A stretch of 64,000 nucleotides of DNA from JBEKIK01 sp963845975 (lineage in GTDB: Bacteria; Planctomycetota; Planctomycetia; Pirellulales; Thermoguttaceae): the NCBI GenBank assembly GCA_963845975.1, contig CAWJUD010000002.1:1736001-1800000 (forward strand). Direction: 5' to 3'. Below the pieces are notes generated by a model. That model did not search any database. It was not told where the DNA came from and was given only the letters and a program-made list of their open reading frames with translations. The first letter of the stretch is position 1, and each line of letters opens with the position of its first letter. Positions 10,201 to 18,931 of this stretch are shown here, piece after piece. Made by a program: the position numbers and the translations under genes.

Positions 10201-10467
10201 TACTTTGTCCATATCCGGGGTTTGGCCCGGTTTTAGCTGGTTTTTATCGATCTCGTAGATCAGAATCATACCCCCGCTCAGATCGATGCCCAGTTTCGGA
10301 GGCCAATACATGATCAGGATCACCAGGCTGCAGATCAGGGTCCAAAGGATCACGCCGATTTTCCAGCCGTAATCGGGCATCCGCAGACTTTTGGCAAAAT
10401 AACCGCCTAGAAAGAAAGGCACCACCATCAAAAAAAGCACGATAACTGCAATCACATACGGGGACAT
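7231..10467 (-). CDS. secDF: SecD-SecF fusion, protein translocase accessory subunit
   Basis: 1078 residues. SecDF uses the proton gradient to assist late steps of Sec export at the inner membrane. The SecD half has LGIDLSGG near residue 60, the P1 domain, and VDNNVLVFER at 404-413. The SecF half has DIDFTGG near 545 and YSVNDTIVVFDR at 982-993. Two oddities are visible: an extra N-terminal hydrophobic segment (residues 1-24) before the usual first SecD helix, and a Pro/Ala/Glu/Lys-rich insertion at about 635-800 that splits the SecF periplasmic domain and itself contains a hydrophobic stretch, SSSLMAVATAIPLIF. Immediately downstream of yajC, its normal partner. Confidence 0.93.
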   Translation of the reverse strand: MSPYVIAVIVLFLMVVPFFLGGYFAKSLRMPDYGWKIGVILWTLICSLVILIMYWPPKLGIDLSGGMILIYEIDKNQLKPGQTPDMDKVIAAITKRINPGGVKEINTLKYGNDGVKIIIPDVDEAAANRIADLVSRVGTLEFRILANMTDNKALIERAKSEPNQNVILDSESNREAWWVPIWEGRDKTFDSPDIGKRTRTVGNKKVNEVLVLQDNYNVTGDFLDHAGPGQDQSGRIAVDFVFNSQGGKLFGMLSGYNKPDEVTGFQRRLGIILDGKLYSAPGLKGQIFDRGIIEGEFTKQEVEQQVDVLNAGALPATLNKDPIGKLYCGPTLGSDTIRKSTIALAIAMILVPAFMLWYYRFPGIIADIALALNIVVLLAIMIAVKAAFTLPGFAGFALTVGMAVDNNVLVFERLREELARGAALRMAIRNAFQRASATIIDCNITHLIAAVVLYAIAPEQVKGFAVTLFLGVSISMFTSVFVARVIFDIAEKHRWITQLKMHHLVGHTEIDFMGWFPYCLTFSILITVLGLAVAFLRGPGLFDIDFTGGTSVQTLFNKPQDVADIRNTLEKMSDMFPDVTISEVSVGAQEKNVRFEVNTSNTSISQVKDELKRVFAGKLVVNEMEIKNISMIGAAKPEKEPPKAETPAEKPAEKIEPAGTPAETPAAPAKPEQSGQKKQSRRFLRSSSLMAVATAIPLIFGQVEAPAAALQATPPVAASTEQAKPSLAPAAEKPAPEKPVQASQPHNTSAAPKEKPEEKPPLAEPPAEKKPVPEKPAEKMPAQETISGGEKTTPQISDLFSGGTEAQFHFTQKLDHQSLEDLIKETLLELKIEEKNIPLEIKPTDKNFEEGSKTPYQDWIVKIGLPLEKAEAVFNSVKQKLGEAPYFPASNTIGGAVAVNTRYQAIYALLASWVLIILYLWIRFQGVAFGLAAVIALVHDVLVMLGAIAFSYYLAPYFGWLYIDPFKINLPIIAAFLTIIGYSVNDTIVVFDRIREVRGKDPNMTAEMVNLSTNQTLSRTLLTSLTVFIVVVVLYFFAGQALRGLSFALIVGVITGTYSSIYVAAPILLWLIGKAKAA

Positions 10468-10539
10468 GGAATTTTAGTGGCTAGGGATTAGAGATTAGGG
10501 GTTAAATTCTTAATTAGAGGCTTTGAAACATGTTTTTTT

Positions 10540-10654
10540 ATTGCAAATTGACAATTGCAAATTTCAAACTGTAAAATGAACAAGGCTGTGATTTCCATAA
10601 ACGTTTTGTATTGTTCAATTTGAAATTTGCATTTCGCAATTTACAATTTGCAAT
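10540..10654. repeat. Imperfect AT-rich inverted repeat between yajC and secDF
   Basis: The left arm near 10540-10570 (core TTGCAAATTTCAAA) is mirrored by the right arm near 10616-10654 (core TTTGAAATTTGCA). Inner TGAACAA/TTGTTCA extends the symmetry. A short run of similar TTAG-type motifs precedes it at 10480-10505. It contains no gene and fills most of the yajC-secDF gap. Confidence 0.5.
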
Positions 10655-10693
10655 GAGTTTGGTTGCGGCCCTAGGCCGTTTTATGGATGGATG

Positions 10694-11080
10694 CTATTTT
10701 GTGCTTTCTTCCTCGGCTGGCTCGCCGCTTACGACGCGAGCGATGGAACTAAGGGTTATCCGCAGTTTGGTGTTCGTGGCTTCATCGACTTTCAGGGTCA
10801 CCTCATCGGCCTCGCGGTGGACGTTCATCACCACGCCGTAAATTCCGCCGATGGTAACCACCCGATCGTTCTTCTTCACGCCTGCGAGCATATCCTGACG
10901 CCTGGCTTGTTCCTTGCGCTGGGGGCGGATCAGCATAAAGTAGAACAGCAATCCAATCGCCACGAAGGGGAGAATTTGAATGATAAGCGTCATTCCGCCG
11001 TCGCCGCCGGCAGGTGGATTTCCGCCGCCGTTGCCGCCGTCAGCGAAAAGTATTAGTGAGGACATCCAATGCGAATTCAC
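10694..11080 (-). CDS. yajC: Preprotein translocase subunit YajC
   Basis: 128 residues. YajC is the small inner-membrane partner of SecDF. A single membrane segment (LPFVAIGLLFYFMLIRPQRK) carries the family signature IRPQRK and is followed by the conserved VVTIGGIYG region. The start is GTG at 11080, supported by AAGGG seven bases upstream. Before the helix there is a Gly/Asn-rich stretch not needed by the family. It precedes secDF in the same direction, the common bacterial order. Confidence 0.93.
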   Translation of the reverse strand: MNSHWMSSLILFADGGNGGGNPPAGGDGGMTLIIQILPFVAIGLLFYFMLIRPQRKEQARRQDMLAGVKKNDRVVTIGGIYGVVMNVHREADEVTLKVDEATNTKLRITLSSIARVVSGEPAEEESTK

Positions 11081-11427
11081 GTAAGATCCCTTCTTATAGG
11101 GCCATTATCAAATTATAGTAAGCCCGTTATCATAAACCGTTATCTCTTAAGTCACAAGGGGAGCGGGGAAGGATGAGGGATGAAAAAAATCACTAACTTT
11201 GTTCCCATATACTTGAGCGCAGGAAGAAGATGCACCCATTGAAGCGCGAGAATTAGTTGTTCCCACGCTCCAGCGTGTGAACATACTTCTCCAACGCTTC
11301 GCGTCGTAAATCTTGGCTAATTCTTGCATTCCCGCGCAAGACGCGGGAACGGGGAAAACCCCCGCGTTAGCCGATCATGATTCCCACAGTGCCCGATCGA
11401 GACTAAACTTCCCTTATTCTTAATTCC
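11081..11427. other. Intergenic with a series of short hairpins
   Basis: No gene is seen. Short palindromes are concentrated here: CACGCT/AGCGTG at 11264-11277, ACGC/GCGT near 11294-11304, and CCCGCG/CGCGGG at 11331-11347. They look like dispersed extragenic repeats. A 60-codon frame across this stretch is made of these repeats and is not supported. Confidence 0.45.
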
Positions 11428-12551
11428 TCATCCTTTCCTATTTTCCCAGCCCGCGAGTTTTTTATGCCGGAATTCCTCAAAACCGTCGGCTTCGATGGCA
11501 TTGCGAGCATCGGCCAGAAGTCGTTGATAATACTGAAGATTATGCAGCGACAACAATATCGGCCCCAGCATTTCTCCAGCCATAAACAGGTGGCGAATAT
11601 AACCGCGGCTCCGCCGGCAAGCCGCACAAGGGCATCCCGTTTCAAGAGGGGCATCATCCCGCTCATATTGCAGGTTGCGCAAGCGAAGCGGGCCCTGGTC
11701 GGTGAAGGCCATGGCATTGCGCCCGTTTCGGGTAGGAATAACGCAGTCAAACAGGTCAATTCCGCGGCGCACGGCTTCTAAAAGATCTTCCGGCCGGCCC
11801 ACGCCCATAAGATATCGGGGCTTGTCGGCGGGCAACTCAGGGACAGTTACATCAAGGATGCGGTACATTTCGTGGGGTCGCTCGCCCACGCTCAACCCCC
11901 CTATCGCGTAACCCGCGAAATCCATCTTGCAAAGCTCTCCAGCGCACCATTTTCGCAGTTCTGTGTCCAGGCCGCCTTGGACAATGGCAAAGAGGGCTTG
12001 ATCGGCGCGCGTAGATGCCCGTTGACAGCGATTGGCCCAGCGTACGGTGCGCCCGGCGGCATCCAGAATCACGTCAGGACTATTGGGCAATCCCACTACA
12101 TGATCCAGCACCATGGCAACGTCGCTGCCAAGGGCTTGCTGTATTGCCACGGCGCGTTCAGGTGAAAGGACTACCAATCGGCCGTCGATATGGCTGTGGA
12201 AGATTATGTTCTCTTCGGTAACTTGTGCCCGTTCGGCGAGGCTGTAAAGTTGAAACCCGCCGCTATCGGTGAGGATCGGTCCATCCCAGCCCATAAAGCG
12301 ATGCAGCCCACCCAAGGCGTAAACCGTTTCTTCGCCGGGCGCAAAGCAAGGTGATAGGTATTGCCCAGCAGCATTTGCGCACCGGTGGCGCGAATTTGAG
12401 CGATTTCCAAGCCTTTGACGCTTCCCTGGGTTGCGACCGGCATGAAGGCCGGCATGTCGACCGGCCCGTGAGGCGTGAAAAAAGTCGAGCGCCGCGCCGC
12501 GGAACCGGCGCCGGTGTGATGCAGTTGGAAGGAAAAATTATTGGACGACAT
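11428..12551 (-). CDS. tgt: tRNA-guanine transglycosylase (frameshifted as read)
   Basis: Tgt exchanges the anticodon guanine of Asp, Asn, His and Tyr tRNAs for the queuosine precursor. The N-terminal part (to LALRP) and the rest (from YALGGLHRFMGW) are in different frames; restoring one G in the CCCGGG run at about 12335-12339 joins them perfectly. Intact motifs are DSGGFQLYSL with the general-base Asp, FDCVIPTRNGRNA with the nucleophile Asp, and the zinc site CPCAAC with a downstream His. Combined length is about 374 residues, normal for the family. Downstream of the TPR/alpha-CTD gene. Most likely a functional gene carrying a sequence error, although a real frameshift cannot be excluded. 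Confidence 0.9.
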
Positions 12552-12593
12552 GCAATAATTGCTGAAATATAACCTCTTGATATGTAAATACTT

Positions 12594-12621
12594 AAGCCCA
12601 CGGGTTGCAACCCGTGGGCTT
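12594..12621. repeat. 28-bp perfect palindrome upstream of tgt
   Basis: AAGCCCACGGGTT (12594-12606) and AACCCGTGGGCTT (12609-12621) are exact arms with a 2-base centre. It occupies the short gap between the TPR/alpha-CTD gene and tgt. It could act as a terminator-like hairpin, though no strong T run follows on the minus strand. It has the look of a dispersed palindromic repeat. Confidence 0.55.
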
Positions 12622-12651
12622 GGATGAAAACAAAATCTTATTGTCCGAGTT

Positions 12652-13972
12652 TTATTCCCCGCGGAGCTTTAATCCCAGGGCCGTAAGTTTCTCTCGGACC
12701 TCGTTGAGACTGGTCACGCCGAAATTTTTGCATTCCAACAGGTCGTCGCCGGTGCGGCGAATCAATTCGCCCAGCACATTAATTCCCAAGCGGATCATGC
12801 ACTTCCGCGCGAACGGAAAGATTCAAATCGGAGATGGGCTTGGCCAACAGGGCTTGTTCGTCGGCAGTGAGCATTTCCGGTTCGAATATCTCGGCGGCAT
12901 GTTTGTCGGCGGCGAACTGGCCGAGGCGCAATCCCTTAGTGGCCAGCATTTCCTTGATCTCGGTGAGGCTGGTTTCGCCGAAGTTTTTGCTGGCCAAGAG
13001 GTCTTGTTCAGTGCACCTGCAAAGATCGCCCAGTGTCATGATGCCCATTTTTTGCAGGCAATTGCGGCTCCGCACCGAAAGCTCGAAATCGGTCACGGGG
13101 ATGCTGAGCACCTGGCTCATCCGGTCACGTTTCTTCTGCGCGTCTTCGTCGTAGTATTGCTCGTGCGAGGCCTCGGTATCCTTGAAGAACAAGGCGGCGC
13201 GGGGATGGTCGGGATACACGTCCAAAACCCGCTGATAGCACTGCGCGGCTTTATCGTACTGCTCGCGATCTTCGTACAACAATCCCAGATTCAAGAGCGA
13301 TCCCACGTGGGCTGGAAACCGGCTAACGGCCCGTTTGTACAATTCCATTGCCGTATCGTCGTTGCCGTGCCTGTCGTTTTCCATGGCCAGGCCGAACAGA
13401 GCCCCCGGATGATTGCGATCGGATTCCACGGCGCGTTCATAAAGTGCGATCACTTCCGACGGGTTGCCGCCCAAGGCCGATACAGTGGCCGCGCGTTGGG
13501 CCAGATAATCGGCGGTTTGCTCAATGGCTCCGGAAAGTCGATCCAAAATGGCCATGGACTCGGTGGCTTTTCCGGCGTAGCGCAAGGCTTCCGCAGAGCC
13601 TAAAGAACATTCGCCGACATCGTAACCGGCCTTTTCCGCGGCTTGATAGCAATCGATGGTTGTGGCGTATTCTTCCCTAGCGAACAGCGCTTTGGCCAGA
13701 AAATATTGGGACAGGGCTCCACCGTCGGCTTGGCGCAAGACTTCGATGGCCCGGTAGTACCGTCCCAACAAATATAGACATACTCCCAAACGCACATTGC
13801 TGGCCGGGGTCTGCTCTTCCTTGGCTTGCAGTTCGTTGACCGCATCGCGCAGCACCTGATACTGCGAGAAGTCGCGGGCGATGGCCTCTTGCATTTGCCG
13901 CACTTCGCGCGGCCCGAATGTATCGTTTACCAACACCAAACGCTTTAAATCGAAATCCAAGGTCTGTGACAT
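12652..13972 (-). CDS. TPR protein with two RNA polymerase alpha-CTD-like domains (frameshifted as read)
   Basis: About 440 residues after repair. The N-terminal 280 residues form TPR helices (for example YDKAAQCYQRVLDVYPDHPRA). They are followed by two helix-hairpin modules of the RpoA C-terminal type: LSVRSRNCLQKMGIMTLGDL with CTEQDLLASKNFGETSL, and a second beginning DLNLSVRA. The second breaks at about 12803-12810. Adding one CG to the GCGCGG run restores IRLGINVLGELIRRTGDDLL and CKNFGVTSLNEVREKL, with a stop at 12652. Start is supported by GGAGGAG 9 bases upstream. Such TPR/alpha-CTD proteins are, from memory, a conserved planctomycete family. The CTDs suggest contact with DNA or the transcription machinery; the function is unproven. 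Confidence 0.82.
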
Positions 13973-14069
13973 CGAAAAAGGCTCCTCCGATGGGGAAGAT
14001 TTATTATTTTACAAATACACCACTCCCTTAGGGAGAGGGCGGTAAAGAATGGATCTTTATTTTATAAGG

Positions 14070-14143
14070 AGCCAGCGGTGGGAGTCGGACCCACAACCCC
14101 CGCATTACGAATGCGGTGCTCTGCCAATTGAAGCTACGCTGGC
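14070..14143 (-). tRNA. tRNA-Thr (anticodon CGT)
   Basis: The minus strand folds as a complete cloverleaf: acceptor GCCAGCG pairing with CGCTGGC, D arm containing AATTGG, anticodon stem CCGCA/TGCGG enclosing TTCGTAA (anticodon at 14107-14109), and a T arm with GGTCCGACTCC. No CCA is encoded. It lies upstream of and on the same strand as the TPR/alpha-CTD gene. Confidence 0.92.
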
Positions 14144-14629
14144 AAGTTGTTTATTGGCAATGACTTGCGTTATGGCTCACCAATTGATGTCAGTAAGAAA
14201 TCGAATAACCAATTTACCATCATATCACAGCAACCACAAGACCTATGGACCCTACCTCAGATTTTAACAATTGTTATCGGGACATTTAAGGGGGCAAATA
14301 ATAAACTCAACCCCATGAGGGAGATATATTAATGCGCCGTTTAAAATAAGCCACTGCCTTTGTTTGATTATCATACACCGTCGAACACCAGAGCCGCATG
14401 ATAAACCTCTGAAAAGGAAAAGAGTTAAGTTCTTACCATCCATAATTGACGGGCCTATGTACAGCAATTACCATGATCTTCATGTCAACAGTCTGATTTT
14501 CGCCCTGGCGTGCCGTGTCTTAAGCCTAGCAAATCGCAATTTTTAAAGAAGGCGGCCATGGAAACAGTGATCAATTAAACAAAACTCAGGTTAATATTTC
14601 ATTAACAATCTTACTAACGGAGATCCCCA
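14144..14629. other. Intergenic, no gene recognised
   Basis: This is a divergent promoter region between tRNA-Thr and the esterase gene, fairly AT-rich. Short frames exist on both strands but none has a ribosome site or recognisable sequence. No repeat element stands out. Confidence 0.5.
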
Positions 14630-15811
14630 ATGAATTACGTTACAAAAATTTGCTTGACGATTGCCGTTATGGCCTTTTTCTCGTCGCTGGCCCAAGTTGC
14701 TTTTTCTCAACCCCCTGCAAACCCAATTATTTCGCCGGAGCTGCATGCCGACCGTACAGTAACCTTCCGCCTCCTGGCTCCGAATGCCAAGGAAGTGCAA
14801 GTGAGCGGGGAATTTTCGGCTAAGCCGCTTTCGATGACAAAGGACGAAAAGGGGATTTGGTCGGTCACAACCGAGCCGCTGGAACCCAATACATACGGCT
14901 ATAATTTCATTATGGATGGCCTGTCGATGCCCGATCCGAATAATACCCATATAAGGGTCGGCGCTCTCTGGTTTGCGACCCAGGTGGATGTGCCAGGAGA
15001 AAAGCCCGCCTTCTTCGCGGCGCAGGACGTACCGCACGGGCAATTGCACGGGCATTGGTATTATTCGAAAGCCCTGAAGACTGTGCGACACGTCAATGTT
15101 TACACGCCTCCAGGATATTCGGCCTCCTCAGACAAGCCTTATCCCGTGCTTTACCTTTTGCACGGCATGGGCGACGATGAAGGCTTCTGGACGCAGGTGG
15201 GCTGTGCAAATTTCATCATGGATAACCTGCTTGCGGAAGGCAAAACCAAGCCGGCCCTTATCGTCATGCCTTTCGGCCATTCGTCCAGGACTGTCCGATG
15301 GTTTCCGAGCGGACCGCGCGGTGCAGGCATTCCAGGCGGGGATGAACCTCGAGGTGGTCCTGTATTTGGGGTAGAAATGCTTGAAAACGACCTGCTGGAA
15401 AGCGTCATTCCCCTTGTGGAACGAGAGTACCGCGTGGGCAAAGACCCCAATCACCGCGCCATCGCAGGATTATCGATGGGAGGCTATCAGGCACTGTCGA
15501 TCGGCTTGAATAACCCCCAACATTTCGCTTACGTGGGGGCCTTCAGCTCGGCGATATTAAACCAGAACCTCGAAGATGACTTCAAATCCATACTGGCTGA
15601 TCCTGAAAAGACAAACAAGGATTTCAAACTTCTCTGGGTCGGCTGCGGCACTGGTGACAGACTCCTTTCCGGCAACCAAAAGTTCGAGGAATTGCTCACC
15701 AGCAATGGCATCAAACACCAGTGGGTAACTACACCGGGCTACAGACACGTATGGACGCTCTGGCGGGTCTACCTGCGAGATTTGCTGCCCAAACTATTCG
15801 ATGGAAATTGA
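14630..15811 (+). CDS. Secreted esterase with N-terminal E-set (CBM48-like) domain
   Basis: 393 residues with a signal peptide ending near AQVAFSQ. Residues 30-110 form an immunoglobulin-like E-set domain (VTFRLLAPNAKEVQVSGEF). Residues 130-393 are an esterase D/feruloyl esterase-like alpha/beta hydrolase: VLYLLHGMGDDE, nucleophile Ser in AGLSMGGYQ near residue 282, an Asp in CGTGD, and His in PGYRHVWTLWR. The combination is typical of acetyl-xylan or feruloyl esterases acting on plant polysaccharides in the periplasm or outside. GGAGAT precedes the ATG. It heads a carbohydrate block with a GH106-like enzyme and a KDG-type kinase. Confidence 0.88.
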   Translation: MNYVTKICLTIAVMAFFSSLAQVAFSQPPANPIISPELHADRTVTFRLLAPNAKEVQVSGEFSAKPLSMTKDEKGIWSVTTEPLEPNTYGYNFIMDGLSMPDPNNTHIRVGALWFATQVDVPGEKPAFFAAQDVPHGQLHGHWYYSKALKTVRHVNVYTPPGYSASSDKPYPVLYLLHGMGDDEGFWTQVGCANFIMDNLLAEGKTKPALIVMPFGHSSRTVRWFPSGPRGAGIPGGDEPRGGPVFGVEMLENDLLESVIPLVEREYRVGKDPNHRAIAGLSMGGYQALSIGLNNPQHFAYVGAFSSAILNQNLEDDFKSILADPEKTNKDFKLLWVGCGTGDRLLSGNQKFEELLTSNGIKHQWVTTPGYRHVWTLWRVYLRDLLPKLFDGN

Positions 15812-15863
15812 ACCAGGACGGCAAGATCCATCCCGTTAGTTAAAAAGCTAAATTATGATTAAG

Positions 15864-16018
15864 AGCCTATCCCAAAACATAAAACTTCAGTTACGGCAAG
15901 AGATCATAACAATGAATTCCCGGGATTTTTAGCCCTCACCCTAACCCTCTCCGGGCACCGACGGGCACCATGCGTAGCATGGTCGGTTGGTCGGGAGAGA
16001 GTACTTTTGGGATAGGCT
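15864..16018. repeat. MITE-like element with 14-bp perfect terminal inverted repeats
   Basis: AGCCTATCCCAAAA (15864-15877) is matched exactly by TTTTGGGATAGGCT (16005-16018), giving a 155-base unit. The interior includes a smaller palindrome (ACCATGC/GCATGGT) and no reading frame. It lies between the esterase and glycoside hydrolase genes, about 40 bases before the latter's start, so it could influence that gene's expression. Confidence 0.65.
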
Positions 16019-16057
16019 ATAAATGAACCATCTGCCAAATCAGATATGGAGCAAATA

Positions 16058-18868
16058 ATGAAGGCTCGCTCCCAAGCGATCATATCTGTCGTGTTTGGCA
16101 CGTTGCTGATCTGCACAATTCGGCTTTTGGCCGCGGACATCAACGAATTTCAGCGCAATTTCGAGCGGCCGCCGGACAATTCGCGGATCATGATGCGTTG
16201 GTGGTGGTTCGGGCCGGCTGTAACCAAGGCCGAACTCCAGCGCGAGATGGAGTTGATGAAAGAGGGCGGCATCGGCGGATTCGAAGTGCAGCCGACCTAT
16301 CCGCTCTCGCTCGACGATGAAAAGGGGGGAATCAAAAATGTCAAATTCTTGTCGCCGGAATTTCTGGAGGCGCTCAGTTTCACATCTGAGAAGGCCAAGG
16401 AACTGGGTTTGCGAATGGACCTGACTCTGGGGAGCGGTTGGCCATACGGCGGCCCGCAGTTTACGCCCAGCGAGGCGGCGGGCAGGTTGCGCACAGTGAA
16501 CATACCAATTACCGCCGGCCAAAGCAGCGTTCCCCTGCCGCAGATTCGAGAGGGCGAAAATGTATTTGCGGCTTTCATCGGCCCGATGCAGGATGTCCAT
16601 GCCGGCGGCAACCCTTATATGGAATTGGAGATTCGCGACAATGCCGTCCATTTTCCTTCGGACCTTGGCGGGCAGACTCAACTTACACTGTTCATCACCA
16701 GCCGGACCAGGATGAAAGTGAAACGCGCGGCATACGGCGCCGAGGGCTATGTGATTGACCACTACAGCCCAGCCGTAATCGACAAGTTCATTCGGGAAAT
16801 CGCCGAGCCCGAGGTAAAGGCCTGCGGTCCAAATCCGCCTTATGCAGTCTTTTGCGACAGCCTGGAGGTGACCGGCGAAGACTGGACCTACAACTTTCTG
16901 GATGAATTTCTACGGCGCCGGGGCTACGATCTCAGGCCGTATCTTCCGGCACTTTTCCACGATATCGGCCCGAAAACCGCGGATATTCGCTACGATTGGG
17001 GCAAGACGCTGACCGAAACCTTCAACGATTGCTTCATCTCGGCTTTTGAGAAATGGTCGAAACAGAAGGGGACGAAATTCCGCTTGCAGGGTTACGGTAC
17101 TCCGCCCTCGGCGCTGTACAGTAATGCTTTTGCCGACCTTGGCGAAGGCGAGGGCAGCACCTGGAAGGATTTTCGCGAGACTCGCTGGGCGTCGTCGGCC
17201 AATCACCTGCTGGGACGCCCGGTTTCCAGTTCCGAGACCTGGACCTGGCTCCATTCGCCGGTTTTCCGGGCGAGTCCGCTGGACGTGAAGGCCGAAGCAG
17301 ACCTGCATTTTTTGCAGGGGATCAATCAACTCATAGGACACGGCTGGCCCTACACTCCGCCGGGGATTGAGTATCCCGGCTGGCACTTTTACGCCGCCGG
17401 GGTGTTCAACGAGAAGAATCCTTGGTGGATAGTCATGCCCGACCTGGCGAAGTATCTACAGCGCGTTAGTTATACGATGCGCCAGGGCCGGCCGTCAAAC
17501 GACGTGGCGCTCTATCTGGCCGATAGCGACGCCTGGGCGAGCTTTGTGCCCGGGCGCGTGGCCATGAATGCAGCCGTCTCGGCGCGGTTGGGACGAGAAA
17601 TTATCCGCCAGATTTTGGAATCGGGTTTCAATCTCGATTTCTTCGACGACGGGTTGCTCGACCTGCGCGGCAAGGTGGAAGGCGGCACTCTCGCATTCGG
17701 CGATGTGAAATACAAGGCGGTGGTGTTGGCCGGCGTCGAAGGCATTCCACCGTCCACAATGCAAAAGTTGGAGGAATTCGCCAAGGGCGGCGGCATACTC
17801 ATCGCCACGCGGAGAATCCCATCGCAGGCGCCGGGATTTATGGCCACCGAGGAGGACCAAAAAACCGTGCGGGAAATTGCACAACGCCTGTTTAAAGACC
17901 GAAGCGCGCCGGGAATCTTTTTGGAATCGGAAGGAGGCATCGGCGAAGCCTTGATCAAGTGCCTGCAGCCTGACGTAAAATTCGAGCCGGCCGCGCCGGA
18001 TATCGGCTTTGTGCATCGCAAGACCGACTCCGGCGAGGTCTACTTCATAGCCAACACCGGCAACACGCCAAAGAATGTGAAGGCGACCTTCCGCGTTCGG
18101 GCAATGCATGCGGAAGAATGGGATCCGATGACCGGCCGGGTCGCCGGGATGGCTATTGCCAAATCGGACGACAATGGCATTTCGGTAAACCTCGATCTCG
18201 AACCGTATGCCTCCCAAATCATTGTGTTTACAGATCGCAAATTGCCGGTTCGGCGGCCGGCCGCGCAGGTCGTCTTGCAGGGGCAAACAATCGAGCTGAG
18301 CGACGGATGGAGCGTTTCATTCGGTAAAGATGCAAAGCCGCTGGTAATGGAGAAGTTGCGTTCCTGGACGGACAATGAAAACACGCGCTACTTTTCGGGC
18401 GTGGCCGTTTATGAAAAAAGGTTTAAGGCGCCGGCGGAAATGCTCCAGGATGATCTTGCCCAAGAGATCACGCTCGGCGAACCCCGGGCGGCAGAGATTG
18501 GCGGCGGCCGTGGAAGCGGGACGGGCAGGACGGGAACAAAGATGCAGGCGTTTCTGGATGCCCCCGTCCGTGAGGCGGCGGTGGTTTATATTAACGGCAA
18601 GCGCGCAGGATCGGTTTGGTGTCCGCCGTATCGCGTTGACGTTACCGGCCTGCTGAAAAGCGGTGAAAACGAGATTCGCATCGAGGTCGCCAATCTCGCG
18701 GTCAATTATATGGCCGATACTAAAAATCACTCCCTGCCCGACTACGCGGCCTTGGTCGCCCGTTTCGGCGACCGTTTCCAGGCACAGGACATGGATCAAA
18801 TCCAGCCGATTCCTTCGGGCCTGACTGGGCCTATTCAACTTATTACAGGAGGAAAAACAACGCAGTAA
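16058..18868 (+). CDS. GH106-like glycoside hydrolase (putative alpha-L-rhamnosidase)
   Basis: 936 residues, exported, with a signal peptide containing ISVVFGTLLICTIRLLA. The N-terminal half shows the pattern of GH106 enzymes: MRWWWFGPAVTKAELQRE, GGIGGFEVQP, LTLGSGWPYGGP, and DSLEVTGEDWTYNFLDEF with FLRRRGYDLRPYLPAL. The C-terminal third has a galactose-binding-like jelly roll (near VYINGKRAGSVW and GENEIRIEVANLAVN). Such enzymes release rhamnose from pectin-like or other polysaccharides. The start at 16058 is preferred over ATG 16046 because GGAG sits 6 bases ahead of it. Between the esterase and the deleted DUF5597 gene, so probably part of a polysaccharide-degradation set. The exact substrate is inferred from family only. 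Confidence 0.82.
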   Translation: MKARSQAIISVVFGTLLICTIRLLAADINEFQRNFERPPDNSRIMMRWWWFGPAVTKAELQREMELMKEGGIGGFEVQPTYPLSLDDEKGGIKNVKFLSPEFLEALSFTSEKAKELGLRMDLTLGSGWPYGGPQFTPSEAAGRLRTVNIPITAGQSSVPLPQIREGENVFAAFIGPMQDVHAGGNPYMELEIRDNAVHFPSDLGGQTQLTLFITSRTRMKVKRAAYGAEGYVIDHYSPAVIDKFIREIAEPEVKACGPNPPYAVFCDSLEVTGEDWTYNFLDEFLRRRGYDLRPYLPALFHDIGPKTADIRYDWGKTLTETFNDCFISAFEKWSKQKGTKFRLQGYGTPPSALYSNAFADLGEGEGSTWKDFRETRWASSANHLLGRPVSSSETWTWLHSPVFRASPLDVKAEADLHFLQGINQLIGHGWPYTPPGIEYPGWHFYAAGVFNEKNPWWIVMPDLAKYLQRVSYTMRQGRPSNDVALYLADSDAWASFVPGRVAMNAAVSARLGREIIRQILESGFNLDFFDDGLLDLRGKVEGGTLAFGDVKYKAVVLAGVEGIPPSTMQKLEEFAKGGGILIATRRIPSQAPGFMATEEDQKTVREIAQRLFKDRSAPGIFLESEGGIGEALIKCLQPDVKFEPAAPDIGFVHRKTDSGEVYFIANTGNTPKNVKATFRVRAMHAEEWDPMTGRVAGMAIAKSDDNGISVNLDLEPYASQIIVFTDRKLPVRRPAAQVVLQGQTIELSDGWSVSFGKDAKPLVMEKLRSWTDNENTRYFSGVAVYEKRFKAPAEMLQDDLAQEITLGEPRAAEIGGGRGSGTGRTGTKMQAFLDAPVREAAVVYINGKRAGSVWCPPYRVDVTGLLKSGENEIRIEVANLAVNYMADTKNHSLPDYAALVARFGDRFQAQDMDQIQPIPSGLTGPIQLITGGKTTQ

Positions 18869-18931
18869 CGGAGGACTAATGGAGTAATTCTTTGATGCAA
18901 CGATCGACGCGAATAACGAAAGGAAACAGGC

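Noticed and set aside
11147..11329. 60-codon minus-strand frame
   Set aside because: It is built from short hairpin repeats in the yajC-tgt gap and has no motif.
14049..14267. Frame running antisense across tRNA-Thr
   Set aside because: Its first part is simply the complement of the tRNA; no start site or similarity.
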